From positions 434,001 to 498,000 of the forward strand of contig NZ_JABMCC010000121.1 of NCBI RefSeq assembly GCF_013359905.1: DNA of 64,000 bases. Direction: 5' to 3'. Below the pieces are notes generated by a model. It made no database searches. It was not told where the DNA came from and was given only the letters and a program-made list of their open reading frames with translations. The stretch is from Paenibacillus taichungensis. Lineage in GTDB: Bacteria > Bacillota > Bacilli > Paenibacillales > Paenibacillaceae. A program made the translations under genes and the position numbers. Position 1 is the first letter of the stretch. Each line of letters starts with the position of its first letter. This document shows positions 25,872 through 34,799 of this stretch, in pieces.

Positions 25872-26024
25872 GTTGAACACATTCTAAACATATTCTGAAC
25901 AAGCATGTACTTAACGCCATTTTACTATATTTCATAGCGTTATGCATTAGTTCTTTAACACCAAAAGCATTTGCGCAATGAATAAAGGGGCGAGGGGGAT
26001 CATACTATTTCAGGAAGTTTGGAT

Positions 26025-26783
26025 ATGGTTGAAATGCACTGCCACATTTTATCCGGTCTGGATGATGGCCCTGTTCGAATGGAGCAGTCCGTTGCGATGG
26101 CTGAGAAGGCGGCAGCCTCAGGAATTACCTCGATCATTGCTACTCCGCATCACCTGAACGGGCAGTACAACAATCAACCCAACGTGGTCAATCAGGCAGT
26201 GGACCTGCTACAAGCAGAACTTCGCAAACGCAATATTCGCTTGGAGATCCGTCCCGGACAGGAGATCAGGGTACATGACAACCTGATTGCAGACTTATAC
26301 GCAGGAAAGTGCTGCACACTCGCCGGGAGTCGTTACATGTTGCTGGAATTGCCCTTTGGTCATATCCCCTCGCAGTTCCCCGGGATACTCCAAGAACTTA
26401 AGTTGGCGGGGATCATTCCAATTATTGCTCATCCCGAACGAAATCGTCCAATCCAGAACAATCCCGATTTATTGGTTGAATATGTTGGGCAAGGTGCTCT
26501 ATGTCAAATCACGGCTCAATCGGTCATAGGACTTTTCGGACGAAAAGTTCAGAGATGGTGTTTTCATTTTTGCAAAGAAAACGGATTTCATTTCATTTCA
26601 TCAGATGCCCATGATATGGAAAAAAGAACATTTTCAATGAAAGCCGCTTACCGTTTGCTTGAACGCCGATTTGGAAATCAACTGGTTCAAAGTTTGCAAA
26701 ATAATGCTTGGTCGGTATGGAACAATCAAATCATAGAGCCGGAAAAACCCGTAATGATGAAGCGTAAATTGTTGTTCTGGTAA
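26025..26783 (+). CDS. Tyrosine-protein phosphatase, CpsB/CapC/YwqE type
   Basis: Mn-dependent PHP-family phosphatase, 252 residues, dephosphorylating the bacterial tyrosine kinase that controls capsule polymer length. Metal-site motifs: EMHCHILSGLDDGP at the N-terminus, IIATPHH (about 45), GQEIR, IIAHPERN (about 140) and SSDAHDMEKR (about 193). ATG at 26025 lies 7 bases after AGGAAG; the in-frame TTG at 26019 is too close to that site. First gene of the phosphatase-modulator-kinase module. Confidence 0.93.
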   Translation: MVEMHCHILSGLDDGPVRMEQSVAMAEKAAASGITSIIATPHHLNGQYNNQPNVVNQAVDLLQAELRKRNIRLEIRPGQEIRVHDNLIADLYAGKCCTLAGSRYMLLELPFGHIPSQFPGILQELKLAGIIPIIAHPERNRPIQNNPDLLVEYVGQGALCQITAQSVIGLFGRKVQRWCFHFCKENGFHFISSDAHDMEKRTFSMKAAYRLLERRFGNQLVQSLQNNAWSVWNNQIIEPEKPVMMKRKLLFW

Positions 26784-26849
26784 CTGGATGAAAATATATA
26801 AGACACCGTTCTTCATCATAATTGCTGATTTAAATGGGAGGAATACGAG

Positions 26850-27602
26850 ATGGAGTTAAAAGAGTATATGCAAATTTTACGAAAACGAATTTGGATTATT
26901 GTTGCCTTTGTTGCGGTTGCTTGCATAGGGGCAGGTGTTAAAAATTATTTTTTGACTGTACCTTTATATGAGGCAAATGCCAAATTAATCGTGAACCAGG
27001 CATATAACGTTCAAGGTGTTCCAAGCCTTGATATTAGTTCGATTCAAACCAATATTAAAGTGATTAATTCCTATATCGAAATTATTAAATCTTCAGCAAT
27101 TCTCGATAAAGTTGCTGCTACATATCCCGATCTAGATATGAGCGGGAATCAACTAGCACAGAGCATAAGGGTAACGACCGCGAACGAATCCCAGGTTATG
27201 AGTTTGACCGCCACCGGTTTATCTTCTGAAAAAGCAGCGAAAACAGTAAACGCCGTTGCCAAAGTGTTTAAATCCCAAATCCCCGTAATCATGAAAGTGG
27301 ACAACGTAACCATTCTGAGTGAAGCCAAGCCTACGGATTCCTCTAAACCTATTAATGTAAATCCTGTTATAAACATTCTGATTAGTTTCCTTGTTGGTCT
27401 CTTACTATCTATAGGATTTATATTCCTGTTGGAATATCTGGATGATACCTTGAAGACGGAGGATGAATTGGAAAAAGAACTGGGTATCCCCACACTTGCT
27501 GTTATCTCCAGAATCAGAAAAGAGGAAGCTCGTTTATCCAAGCAATCAACAACATCTCAAAAACAGGTAGGTGATGGCCAGTATGCCACGGTTAACCAAT
27601 GA
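26850..27602 (+). CDS. Polysaccharide chain-length/kinase modulator (Wzz, CapA/YwqC type)
   Basis: Membrane adaptor of the split BY-kinase system, 250 residues. Membrane helix 1 at about 15-37 (WIIVAFVAVACIGAGV), extracellular Wzz domain, helix 2 at about 171-192 (INILISFLVGLLLSIGFIFL) after a Pro-rich turn, and a short cytoplasmic tail that activates the kinase. ATG behind GGGAGGAATA. The 3' end overlaps the kinase ORF. Confidence 0.93.
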   Translation: MELKEYMQILRKRIWIIVAFVAVACIGAGVKNYFLTVPLYEANAKLIVNQAYNVQGVPSLDISSIQTNIKVINSYIEIIKSSAILDKVAATYPDLDMSGNQLAQSIRVTTANESQVMSLTATGLSSEKAAKTVNAVAKVFKSQIPVIMKVDNVTILSEAKPTDSSKPINVNPVINILISFLVGLLLSIGFIFLLEYLDDTLKTEDELEKELGIPTLAVISRIRKEEARLSKQSTTSQKQVGDGQYATVNQ

Positions 27603-28266
27603 GAAAGGGACCCTTGTAACAATGGCTAATCCTAAATCTACTTCATCTGAATCTTACCGGAAGTTAAGAACCAATATTCAATTTTCTTCTATTGATAGTC
27701 AGATTCAAACGATCATGATTGCTTCGGCGTTGTCCGGTGAAGGGAAAACGACAACAATCGGTAATCTGGCAGTTACATACGCGCAGGAAGGGAAGAAGGT
27801 CCTTCTGATGGATACCGATTTACGCAAACCTACGGTGCATCGCATGTTTAATGTTCCTAACCATGTGGGGCTAACGAGTGTTTTATCCAGCCAATATAAA
27901 GTTACGGAAGTACTTCGAGAAACCGGAGTGGAAGGGCTGCATGTTTTGTCTTCCGGCCCTATACCTCCTAATCCTTCAGAGATGATTGGATCTCGTAAAA
28001 TGACGGCTTTGCTCCAGGATTTGAAAGAAGAATACGATGTGATTTTATTTGATACACCACCTGTTCTGGCGGTTACAGATGCTTTAATTATTAGTTCATT
28101 GTGTGATGGAGTAATTCTTGTTGTGAGCGCGGGCAAGGTGAAAAAAGATCTTGTCAAAAAGGCAAAAGCCCATCTTGAGCATGTGAACGCACGTATCCTT
28201 GGAGCCGTCTTGAATAATGTTCAGCTGCCCAAAAGTCGAAGTTCTTATTATGGTGGAAATGCATAA
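27583..28266 (+). CDS. Bacterial tyrosine kinase (CapB/YwqD/EpsB type)
   Basis: Cytoplasmic BY-kinase, about 227 residues. Walker A SALSGEGKTTTIGNLA, Walker A' VLLMDTDLRKP and Walker B YDVILFDTPP are complete. The C-terminal tail carries only two adjacent tyrosines (SSYYGGNA), a short cluster for this family. ATG at 27583 is chosen since AGGTAGG is 11 bases upstream; ATG 27574 is too close. The gene overlaps the modulator by 20 bases. Autophosphorylation cycles with the upstream phosphatase are expected to set polymer length and may regulate the sugar enzymes Ugd and the priming transferase, both encoded downstream. Confidence 0.93.
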   Translation: MPRLTNEKGTLVTMANPKSTSSESYRKLRTNIQFSSIDSQIQTIMIASALSGEGKTTTIGNLAVTYAQEGKKVLLMDTDLRKPTVHRMFNVPNHVGLTSVLSSQYKVTEVLRETGVEGLHVLSSGPIPPNPSEMIGSRKMTALLQDLKEEYDVILFDTPPVLAVTDALIISSLCDGVILVVSAGKVKKDLVKKAKAHLEHVNARILGAVLNNVQLPKSRSSYYGGNA

Positions 28267-28289
28267 CGAATGTGCGCATTAAACTAAAG

Positions 28290-28411
28290 ATAATATCATC
28301 AAAGGTGATGTCTACTATACCTTTATCAAGGTAGGCACTCGGTCACACTGTGGGTAGTGTACCTTAGACGTATATCGTCAAGGGTGTGATGTGAGGATGG
28401 GTTTAATGCCC
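28290..28411 (+). ncRNA. Structured RNA in EAR (eps-associated RNA) position
   Basis: The only long gap in the locus. Four consecutive hairpins can be drawn: CATCA/TGATG (28297-28310), TACCTT/AAGGTA (28318-28333), GGTcACACT/AGTGTACC (28341-28363, one bulged C) and GACG/CGTC (28367-28379), then a G-rich tail. In Bacillales the EAR element lies between epsB (kinase) and epsC in biofilm operons and promotes processive antitermination; this RNA has the same position. Assignment to EAR rests on position and structure, as I cannot run a covariance search. Confidence 0.6.
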
Positions 28412-28528
28412 TTTTATGAAATTAAAAGTAAGAATTGCATCAATTTATTTCATGATTTCATGGATTTTAATAAATGATCCAACTCATGCTTTTAAACATA
28501 AAAAATAATAATGGATAGGGTGGTATTT

Positions 28529-29437
28529 ATGACTAAAGTGAGGAAAGCAATCATTCCCGCAGCCGGATTGGGAACCCGATTTTTACCCGCTACAAAGGCA
28601 ATGCCTAAAGAAATGCTCCCTATTGTGGATAAACCAACCATTCAATACATCGTTGAAGAAGCTGTAGCTTCCGGGATTGAGGACATTATTATTGTAACGG
28701 GCAAGGGAAAACGTGCGATTGAAGATCATTTTGACAGCGCGTTTGAACTGGAGCAAAATCTGCTCGAAAAAGGAAAGCTCAGCTTACTGGAAGAAGTCCG
28801 GAAGTCCTCCAACGTTGATATTCATTACATAAGGCAGAAGGAAGCGCTGGGACTCGGGCATGCTGTATGGTGTGCTCGAAACTTTATTGGAAATGAGCCA
28901 TTTGCTGTATTGCTCGGCGATGATATTGTGGTTTCGGATGTGCCGTGCACGAAGCAACTCATTCAGCAATATGAGAAGGTCAACCAGTCTGTACTCGGAG
29001 TGAAAACAGTAAGTCCAAGTGAAACCTACCGCTATGGAATTATTGATCCCCTGCATACAGAGGGACGCTTGTCCTCTGTAAACAGTATGGTTGAAAAACC
29101 TCCATTGGGTACAGCACCTTCCAACTTGGCTATTATGGGCCGATATATTTTGACACCTAAGGTATTTGAGTATCTGGAAGAACAAAATGTGGGTGCAGGT
29201 GGTGAGATCCAGCTCACGGATGCGCTGCAAATGCTGAATCGGGATGAAGGAATTAGTGCTTATGATTTTGAAGGGTCCCGATTTGACGTCGGTGAGAAAC
29301 TGGGCTATATCCTGACCACACTTGATTTTGCTCTCAAAAATAAAGAATTGCGTGCGCCGGTCCTAATGGCGATAGAAGAGATTTTAATGAAGGAACAATT
29401 GAATCAAATGCTTGTAGCAGGAGGGGATAGTCTGTGA
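28529..29437 (+). CDS. galU: UTP-glucose-1-phosphate uridylyltransferase
   Basis: Makes UDP-glucose, 302 residues. Signature KAIIPAAGLGTRFLPATKAM with PKEMLPIVDKPTIQYIVEEA, later GLGHAVWCARNFIG and the UDP-sugar metal site LLGDDIV. ATG at 28529 lies behind AGGGTGG; an upstream ATG at 28511 has no site. Supplies the substrate for Ugd further down the locus. Overlaps the next gene by four bases. Confidence 0.95.
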   Translation: MTKVRKAIIPAAGLGTRFLPATKAMPKEMLPIVDKPTIQYIVEEAVASGIEDIIIVTGKGKRAIEDHFDSAFELEQNLLEKGKLSLLEEVRKSSNVDIHYIRQKEALGLGHAVWCARNFIGNEPFAVLLGDDIVVSDVPCTKQLIQQYEKVNQSVLGVKTVSPSETYRYGIIDPLHTEGRLSSVNSMVEKPPLGTAPSNLAIMGRYILTPKVFEYLEEQNVGAGGEIQLTDALQMLNRDEGISAYDFEGSRFDVGEKLGYILTTLDFALKNKELRAPVLMAIEEILMKEQLNQMLVAGGDSL

Positions 29438-30102
29438 AACTTTCAAGACCGGAATACTTTGGGAGTGGAGAAGCCCTGGTCAAGGATGGCACTTCGGCAG
29501 TATTGGAACAGCCTTACTCCCAGCGTGTTGGCGGATATGCTGACATAATAAAACCGTTTATCGATTTTATTATTGCGGCTGTGTTGTTGCTGATTACATC
29601 ACCGGTCATGCTTGTTGCAGCAATTATGATTAAGCTTGATTCCAAAGGACCTGTAATATTCAGACAAGAACGTTACGGGAAAAACGGAGTTAAATTTAGT
29701 ATTTATAAATTCAGAACGATGCGTACGGATGCGCCGAAATATGGCGTATCTCCAACGACAAGCGATGATCCGAGAATTACACGGCTGGGTAGATTACTTC
29801 GTAAAACTAGCCTGGATGAGCTGCCACAATTGCTTAATATTATCAAGGGTGACATGAGCTTTATAGGTCCCAGACCTGAAATGAAGCGAATCGTAGAAGA
29901 AAGCTACACGGATCTGGAGCGCAGACGTTTTCTGGTGAAACCAGGGATTACTGGATTATGGCAAGTAAGTGATGTTCGCAAGGAACCGATTCACCATAAT
30001 CTGCAATATGATTTTCACTATATCTCCAACGTCTCTATGAAGATGGATATCATTATCATTTTTAAAACCGTTGGCGTTATGATCAAAAGTAATACATTTT
30101 AA
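29434..30102 (+). CDS. Undecaprenyl-phosphate sugar phosphotransferase (priming glycosyltransferase)
   Basis: Initiates the repeat unit by transferring sugar-1-phosphate to undecaprenyl phosphate, 222 residues. A single membrane segment (about 33-57, PFIDFIIAAVLLLITSPVML) precedes the catalytic domain: GPVIFRQERYGKNG, FSIYKFRTMRTDAP, the catalytic acidic pair in TSLDELPQLLNII and KGDMSFIGPRPE. It is the short, PglC-like form without the four extra N-terminal helices of WbaP. GTG start overlaps the galU stop; AGGAGGGG precedes it. Confidence 0.93.
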   Translation: MKLSRPEYFGSGEALVKDGTSAVLEQPYSQRVGGYADIIKPFIDFIIAAVLLLITSPVMLVAAIMIKLDSKGPVIFRQERYGKNGVKFSIYKFRTMRTDAPKYGVSPTTSDDPRITRLGRLLRKTSLDELPQLLNIIKGDMSFIGPRPEMKRIVEESYTDLERRRFLVKPGITGLWQVSDVRKEPIHHNLQYDFHYISNVSMKMDIIIIFKTVGVMIKSNTF

Positions 30103-30135
30103 CCAACTCTTTAGATAATATGGAGCGTGATCGCA

Positions 30136-31098
30136 TTGAAACATGTTGTAGTGACTGGCGCGGCGGGTTTTTTGGGCTCACATCTAGTCAAATCATTAAT
30201 TGATCAAGGACATCAGGTTACCGGAATAGATAACCTTTCAACAGGCATATCTAAAAATCTGCAAGAGGTGGCTAACAGCCCCCTCTTTTTTTTCCGTGAA
30301 GCTGATGTTACGCTACCCGACTCACTGGATTTTCTGGTAGATCAGCCAGTGGATGAAGTCTATCATTTGGCTTCACCCGCTTCACCCAAGTTCTATCAGG
30401 CAGATTCGATCGGGACGATCTGGGTGAACACTCGAGGAACCTATCATTTGCTGGAGCTCGCTCGTACCAAAGGAGCAAAGTTCCTATATTCTAGTACGAG
30501 TGAAGCTTATGGAGATCCTGAAGTTCATCCACAGCCTGAAAGTTATCGAGGTAATGTGAACACTTGGGGACCAAGGGCCTGTTATGATGAGGCCAAGCGT
30601 TTGGGAGAAGTTTTTTGTTATGAATACTACACGAAACACAGTGTTCCCGTGAAGGTAGCGCGTATTTTTAATACGTATTCCTCAGGACTACGAAACGATG
30701 ACGGTCGTGTCATTTCCAACTTTGTAACACAGGCACTGACGGGGCAGGATATCACGGTGTATGGTGACGGATCACAGACTCGCTCCTTCTGTTATGTGGA
30801 TGATAACATTCGAGGACTACAGCAACTGATGGCAGTAGATAGAGCAAATGGAGAAATTATCAACATTGGAAATCCCACGGAATATAGCGTACTTGAAGTT
30901 GCTCGTTTGGTTAAAGAGCTTACGCAATCAGACAGCAATCTCGTTTTTTTACCTTTGCCAGAAGATGACCCTAAGGTTAGACGTCCGGTCATTGACAAGG
31001 CTCGAGAAATTTTAAATTGGGAACCTGAGATTGGCTTGGAAGAAGGATTACAACTTACGATCCACCATTACCGGGCGATGCTGCAGGAAACCTCATGA
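30136..31098 (+). CDS. UDP-glucuronate decarboxylase (UDP-xylose synthase), SDR family
   Basis: Converts UDP-glucuronate to UDP-xylose, 320 residues. NAD site VTGAAGFLGSHL, catalytic Ser/Tyr/Lys in YSSTSEAYGDP and ACYDEAKR; the neighbouring sequence NTWGPRACYDEAKRLGE is the UXS-type signature rather than that of GalE or RmlB. TTG at 30136 is taken as start, 11 bases after TATGGAG; an earlier GTG at 30127 is too close. Contains a terminator-like hairpin within the coding sequence at 30263-30293. Confidence 0.88.
   Translation: MKHVVVTGAAGFLGSHLVKSLIDQGHQVTGIDNLSTGISKNLQEVANSPLFFFREADVTLPDSLDFLVDQPVDEVYHLASPASPKFYQADSIGTIWVNTRGTYHLLELARTKGAKFLYSSTSEAYGDPEVHPQPESYRGNVNTWGPRACYDEAKRLGEVFCYEYYTKHSVPVKVARIFNTYSSGLRNDDGRVISNFVTQALTGQDITVYGDGSQTRSFCYVDDNIRGLQQLMAVDRANGEIINIGNPTEYSVLEVARLVKELTQSDSNLVFLPLPEDDPKVRRPVIDKAREILNWEPEIGLEEGLQLTIHHYRAMLQETS
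30263..30293 (+). terminator. Terminator-like hairpin inside the UDP-xylose synthase gene
   Basis: AAGAGG t GGCT, loop AAC, AGCC c CCTCTT, followed at once by T residues to 30293 (eight in a row from 30286). Ten base pairs with one internal mismatch. It is in frame with the coding sequence and lies about 1.9 kb after the EAR-like RNA. Confidence 0.6.
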
Positions 31099-31123
31099 AG
31101 CTGAACAAAGTGAGTTGAGATAA

Positions 31124-32317
31124 GTGCATAAAATATTGATTGCCCACAGTTTATATCCACCGCATGTCATTGGTGGGGCTGAAATATCCACACAAATCCT
31201 TGCTCAGACTCTGGATCTAAGTTATGACGTAAAGGTCATTACGGTAGGGGGACACAAGGAGGGCGAAGTGCGGAAAGATTCCGTTAACGGAATTGAAATC
31301 TTGAGATTGCCGTTTAACAATCGTTACTGGATTGGTGATTCTTCGAGGCGAGTATCTACCTCTGACAAAGTGTTATGGCGAGTTCAGGACATATTCAACA
31401 TCAGACAGTATCGGTATATTAAACGATATCTTGCGCTGACACGTCCGGTTGTAGTTCATACCCAGAATATCCCTGGTCTCAGCCTGGCGATCTGGAAAGC
31501 AGCGTTTGAACTGGAGATTCCAGTGGTGCATACACTTCGGGATTTCTCACTGATTGAGCCTATTCAAATATCAGCGTATTCCAGAGTGTACAGACAAATT
31601 TCGAAGAGATACAGCCGCATGATCTCATCGGTAATTGGCATATCGCAACATATCCTCAGGACGCATACAGCGATGGGGTTCTTCGAACACGCCTCTAAAC
31701 ATGTGATTCATAATATTGTAGAGAATAATGATAATGTTCAGGACTTGTATGCTGACAAGGAGGTTCGTCATGATCAGCCGCTGAACATAGGATATTTTGG
31801 ACAATTAACCGAAGTAAAGGGTGTTCATTATTTGATTGATGCAGTGAAAAAATTAGATCAGAAGATTTTAGGAAAGTTGTTTATTCACGGAGATGGTCCG
31901 ATGCTGCATCAATTGCAAGAACTGGCTGAGTCAGAACCGCGTATCATTTTTAAGGGCAAATTGGATAAATCACAAATCGCCCGGAGGATGGCAGGGATGG
32001 ATTTGACCATCGTGCCTTCTACATGGGATGAACCTTTTGGTAGAGTGGTCATTGAGTCTTATCAGGTAGGTACACCCGTCTATGCTTCAAAGGTTGGAGG
32101 AATGCCGGAGATTTTGATGGATTCAGGGAGATTTACATTTGCAGCCCACAGTGCAGATGAGATTAGTAAGGCGATTCTCAACTATTATGAGTTGTCTGAA
32201 TTGGAAAAAAATCAAATGAAGCTTCAATGCTTTGCACACAGTCAATCCTTTAATGAAGATTACCTTCTCAAGGAGCACGCCAACATCTATGAGAAGCTAA
32301 TCAGGTGTGGAGGTTAA
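31124..32317 (+). CDS. Glycosyltransferase family 4 (GT4), no. 1
   Basis: Retaining GT-B glycosyltransferase, 397 residues, cytosolic face of the membrane. N-terminal HSLYPPHVIGGAEISTQILA binds the acceptor side; C-terminal nucleotide-sugar site includes GYFGQLTEVKGVHYLIDA and the E-x7-E motif EPFGRVVIESYQVGTPVYAS (about 300-320). GTG start with a weak ribosome site; it follows the preceding gene by 25 bases. Sugar and linkage unknown. Confidence 0.9.
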   Translation: MHKILIAHSLYPPHVIGGAEISTQILAQTLDLSYDVKVITVGGHKEGEVRKDSVNGIEILRLPFNNRYWIGDSSRRVSTSDKVLWRVQDIFNIRQYRYIKRYLALTRPVVVHTQNIPGLSLAIWKAAFELEIPVVHTLRDFSLIEPIQISAYSRVYRQISKRYSRMISSVIGISQHILRTHTAMGFFEHASKHVIHNIVENNDNVQDLYADKEVRHDQPLNIGYFGQLTEVKGVHYLIDAVKKLDQKILGKLFIHGDGPMLHQLQELAESEPRIIFKGKLDKSQIARRMAGMDLTIVPSTWDEPFGRVVIESYQVGTPVYASKVGGMPEILMDSGRFTFAAHSADEISKAILNYYELSELEKNQMKLQCFAHSQSFNEDYLLKEHANIYEKLIRCGG

Positions 32318-32318
32318 C

Positions 32319-33638
32319 ATGTACATGACTTCTTTGGATGCCAGAACCAGATCACATTCGTTTGCACAGATGAGATCCGAATCCCCGTCCTCATTGTTTA
32401 CGGTGTCCATGCATTTTTTGCTTATCTATCTATCCATCTACGGTTTGATTTCAATTTATGTAGATAATATTGTGATTCGTTCTTTGAAAGACGTAGGTAT
32501 GGTGTTCATTTCCATTTTTTCTTTTGCTAGAGTTTATCGTCATCAGGTTTCCTTCTTAAATCCGTTCCTGTTTATACTGGGATCCATTGTAGTGCTGGGA
32601 GCATTGAACGTATTGCTGGGTTCAAGTGTGGTTACGCTGATCTATGGTATCAAAATTACGTTTTTGCCTCTCGTGATGTTATTTACAGGCATGCTTATAG
32701 CTCAATATGATGGAATTTATGCATTTGCCAGAACTAACCTGATCATTTTTATGATGCTAATTGCGGGATGGTTAATTCAATACTCTTTGGGCATAGAAAA
32801 GCTAATCACCATGGGATTTGTATACGGAGTGAATATCAAAAACTATCTTGAGGGAGTACCACGCCTGTCTTCTATTACCTATTCACCTGATGGCTACGCT
32901 TACGCCCTTCTTATGACAGGTATAATTGCTGAACGAACCAGAGCTGCAGTGAACCATCGGAGTTTTCGAATATTGATCCAGCTGTTGACAATCAGCTTCT
33001 TGCTGTTATCTACCATTCGATCAGCACTGTTACTATGGTTCGTATATCAAGTAGGTATGTTTTTTCTGCATATTCGTAAATATACCAAAAAAAATACATT
33101 GATCTTAGGCGTTACTTTCATATTACTCCCAGCAGCAGTATTTTTCGGAGGAAAAATGCTGCAATCCAAAAATCTTCTTTCCAGTTCTTCCCTATTAGAT
33201 CGATTGCAGTCATGGGGCAGCAATCTGACCTCTCCGTTCACGATGAATGGAATGATCGGTAATGGAATTGGCTCAGTAGGGGCTGCAAGCCGGAGAACAC
33301 ATATGATAGGACTAAACTCCAGTAATTTTGCGGTAGACAATCAGTACTTTTCCTTATACGAACAGACAGGTTGGATCGGAATCGTTTATTTTATCGCATT
33401 TTTTATGTGGATCGTTGTCTCGCTCGTGAAGAGAATGGATAAACTTCCTGATTCGAATTCTTTGCGTCTGCCTCAGGTAGGGCTCGCTCTTGGCGCAGGA
33501 GTGGCAGCCGCAAGTTTAACAACGAATGTACTTGAGTTGCTTCCTGCCAACGTTTTCTTCTGGATGTTCATTGGCATGGCTCTCTATCAGTATCGCGAAG
33601 CAGACGATATACATTACAAAGCGGGTGAGCTTAAATGA
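32319..33638 (+). CDS. Wzy-like polysaccharide polymerase / O-antigen ligase family membrane protein
   Basis: Polytopic membrane protein, 439 residues, about ten to twelve hydrophobic segments. The large extracellular loop around residues 275-350 contains the region MIGNGIGSVGAASRR and an acidic/aromatic stretch typical of the O-antigen ligase/Wzy superfamily. ATG at 32319 lies 6 bases after GGAGG and one base after the stop of the previous gene. It is the only polymerase candidate in the locus. Sequence divergence in this family is high, so identity rests on topology and context. Confidence 0.82.
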   Translation: MYMTSLDARTRSHSFAQMRSESPSSLFTVSMHFLLIYLSIYGLISIYVDNIVIRSLKDVGMVFISIFSFARVYRHQVSFLNPFLFILGSIVVLGALNVLLGSSVVTLIYGIKITFLPLVMLFTGMLIAQYDGIYAFARTNLIIFMMLIAGWLIQYSLGIEKLITMGFVYGVNIKNYLEGVPRLSSITYSPDGYAYALLMTGIIAERTRAAVNHRSFRILIQLLTISFLLLSTIRSALLLWFVYQVGMFFLHIRKYTKKNTLILGVTFILLPAAVFFGGKMLQSKNLLSSSSLLDRLQSWGSNLTSPFTMNGMIGNGIGSVGAASRRTHMIGLNSSNFAVDNQYFSLYEQTGWIGIVYFIAFFMWIVVSLVKRMDKLPDSNSLRLPQVGLALGAGVAAASLTTNVLELLPANVFFWMFIGMALYQYREADDIHYKAGELK

Positions 33639-34798
33639 AAGTTTTGCATATAGGAGAATACGTTGTTGGCGGGGTAGCGACATATTTAAACGAGCTTGTT
33701 GCATACCAACGTCATATTTTTGATGTTTATTTGCTGATGAGCGACCATAATTCGGCTTCTGATTTTGATTTGGAGCCAGATCGCATTTTTCGTTACAAGT
33801 ATAAACGGCACCCCAAGCACTTTTTTTCGGCCATGAGACAGATTCACCAAACCATACGACGCATTCAACCGGATATAATTCATGTTCACAGCTCATTTGC
33901 GGGTATGCTCGCAAGGGGCTTATTTTTTATAACGCCTCGAAAAGCGAGCGTGTTTTATTGCTCACATGGATGGTCCTTTCTAATGGATACTAAGCCTTTA
34001 CATAAAAAGGCGTATTTCATGATCGAGAAAGTGCTGGAGTTCAAAACAGATTTTATCATCAATATTTCGAAGTATGAGTTGGAACAATCCGTTCGACTAG
34101 GAATGTCCCCTGCTAAATCGAGATTTGTATACAGTGGTCTGCGTGATCGGAAAAATATCCAACGACCAGATCATTCTCCACCAGTTGTTCAAGATGATTT
34201 GGATAAGACGAGTGTCATTCAGCTCTTATTCGTTGGCAGATATGATCGACAGAAGGGACTAGATATCCTTCTAGATGTCATGGGTAAATATCCTGAACTT
34301 CAGCAGTTAATCCGGCTATATGTCATCGGTGATAGTGTGCTGGAAAAGAATGAATGGAGCTTCCCTGAAAATGTTGTTCGGTTGGGTTGGGTGGACAATG
34401 CGGAAATTGATAACTATTACGAGCAATGCGATGCAATTATCATGCCATCAAGGTGGGAGGGATTACCCTTGGTAGCTCTGGAAGCTATGAAGAACCACAA
34501 GCCAGTGATCGCAAGCAATCGGGCCTCTTTGCCGGAGTTAGTCTCACATGGCATGAACGGATACATCTTTGATCTCAACCGACCCGAAGAGCTGAGAGAG
34601 ATTCTTATGAGTCTGGATAAAATGACGCTGGCCGCCATGGGCGAAGTAGGTCATGGCATTTACAAGGAGAAGTTCAGCTCTGATCGAATGAATGAAGAGT
34701 TCGTTAGTCTCTATTATGAAGCGAGGAATATCGGGGTTGCCTTCCAGGGGGTTCATCCTGCTTCACGTTTGGAAATTTCAAAGAGAAATGGAGAATAA
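33635..34798 (+). CDS. Glycosyltransferase family 4, no. 2
   Basis: GT-B enzyme, 387 residues. Start MKVLHIGEYVVGGVATYLNE, Gly-rich acceptor loop; donor domain LLFVGRYDRQKGLDILLDVM and E-x7-E in EGLPLVALEAMKNHKPVIAS (about 272-291). ATGA overlap with the polymerase gene indicates translational coupling. Confidence 0.9.
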   Translation: MKVLHIGEYVVGGVATYLNELVAYQRHIFDVYLLMSDHNSASDFDLEPDRIFRYKYKRHPKHFFSAMRQIHQTIRRIQPDIIHVHSSFAGMLARGLFFITPRKASVFYCSHGWSFLMDTKPLHKKAYFMIEKVLEFKTDFIINISKYELEQSVRLGMSPAKSRFVYSGLRDRKNIQRPDHSPPVVQDDLDKTSVIQLLFVGRYDRQKGLDILLDVMGKYPELQQLIRLYVIGDSVLEKNEWSFPENVVRLGWVDNAEIDNYYEQCDAIIMPSRWEGLPLVALEAMKNHKPVIASNRASLPELVSHGMNGYIFDLNRPEELREILMSLDKMTLAAMGEVGHGIYKEKFSSDRMNEEFVSLYYEARNIGVAFQGVHPASRLEISKRNGE

Positions 34799-34799
34799 C

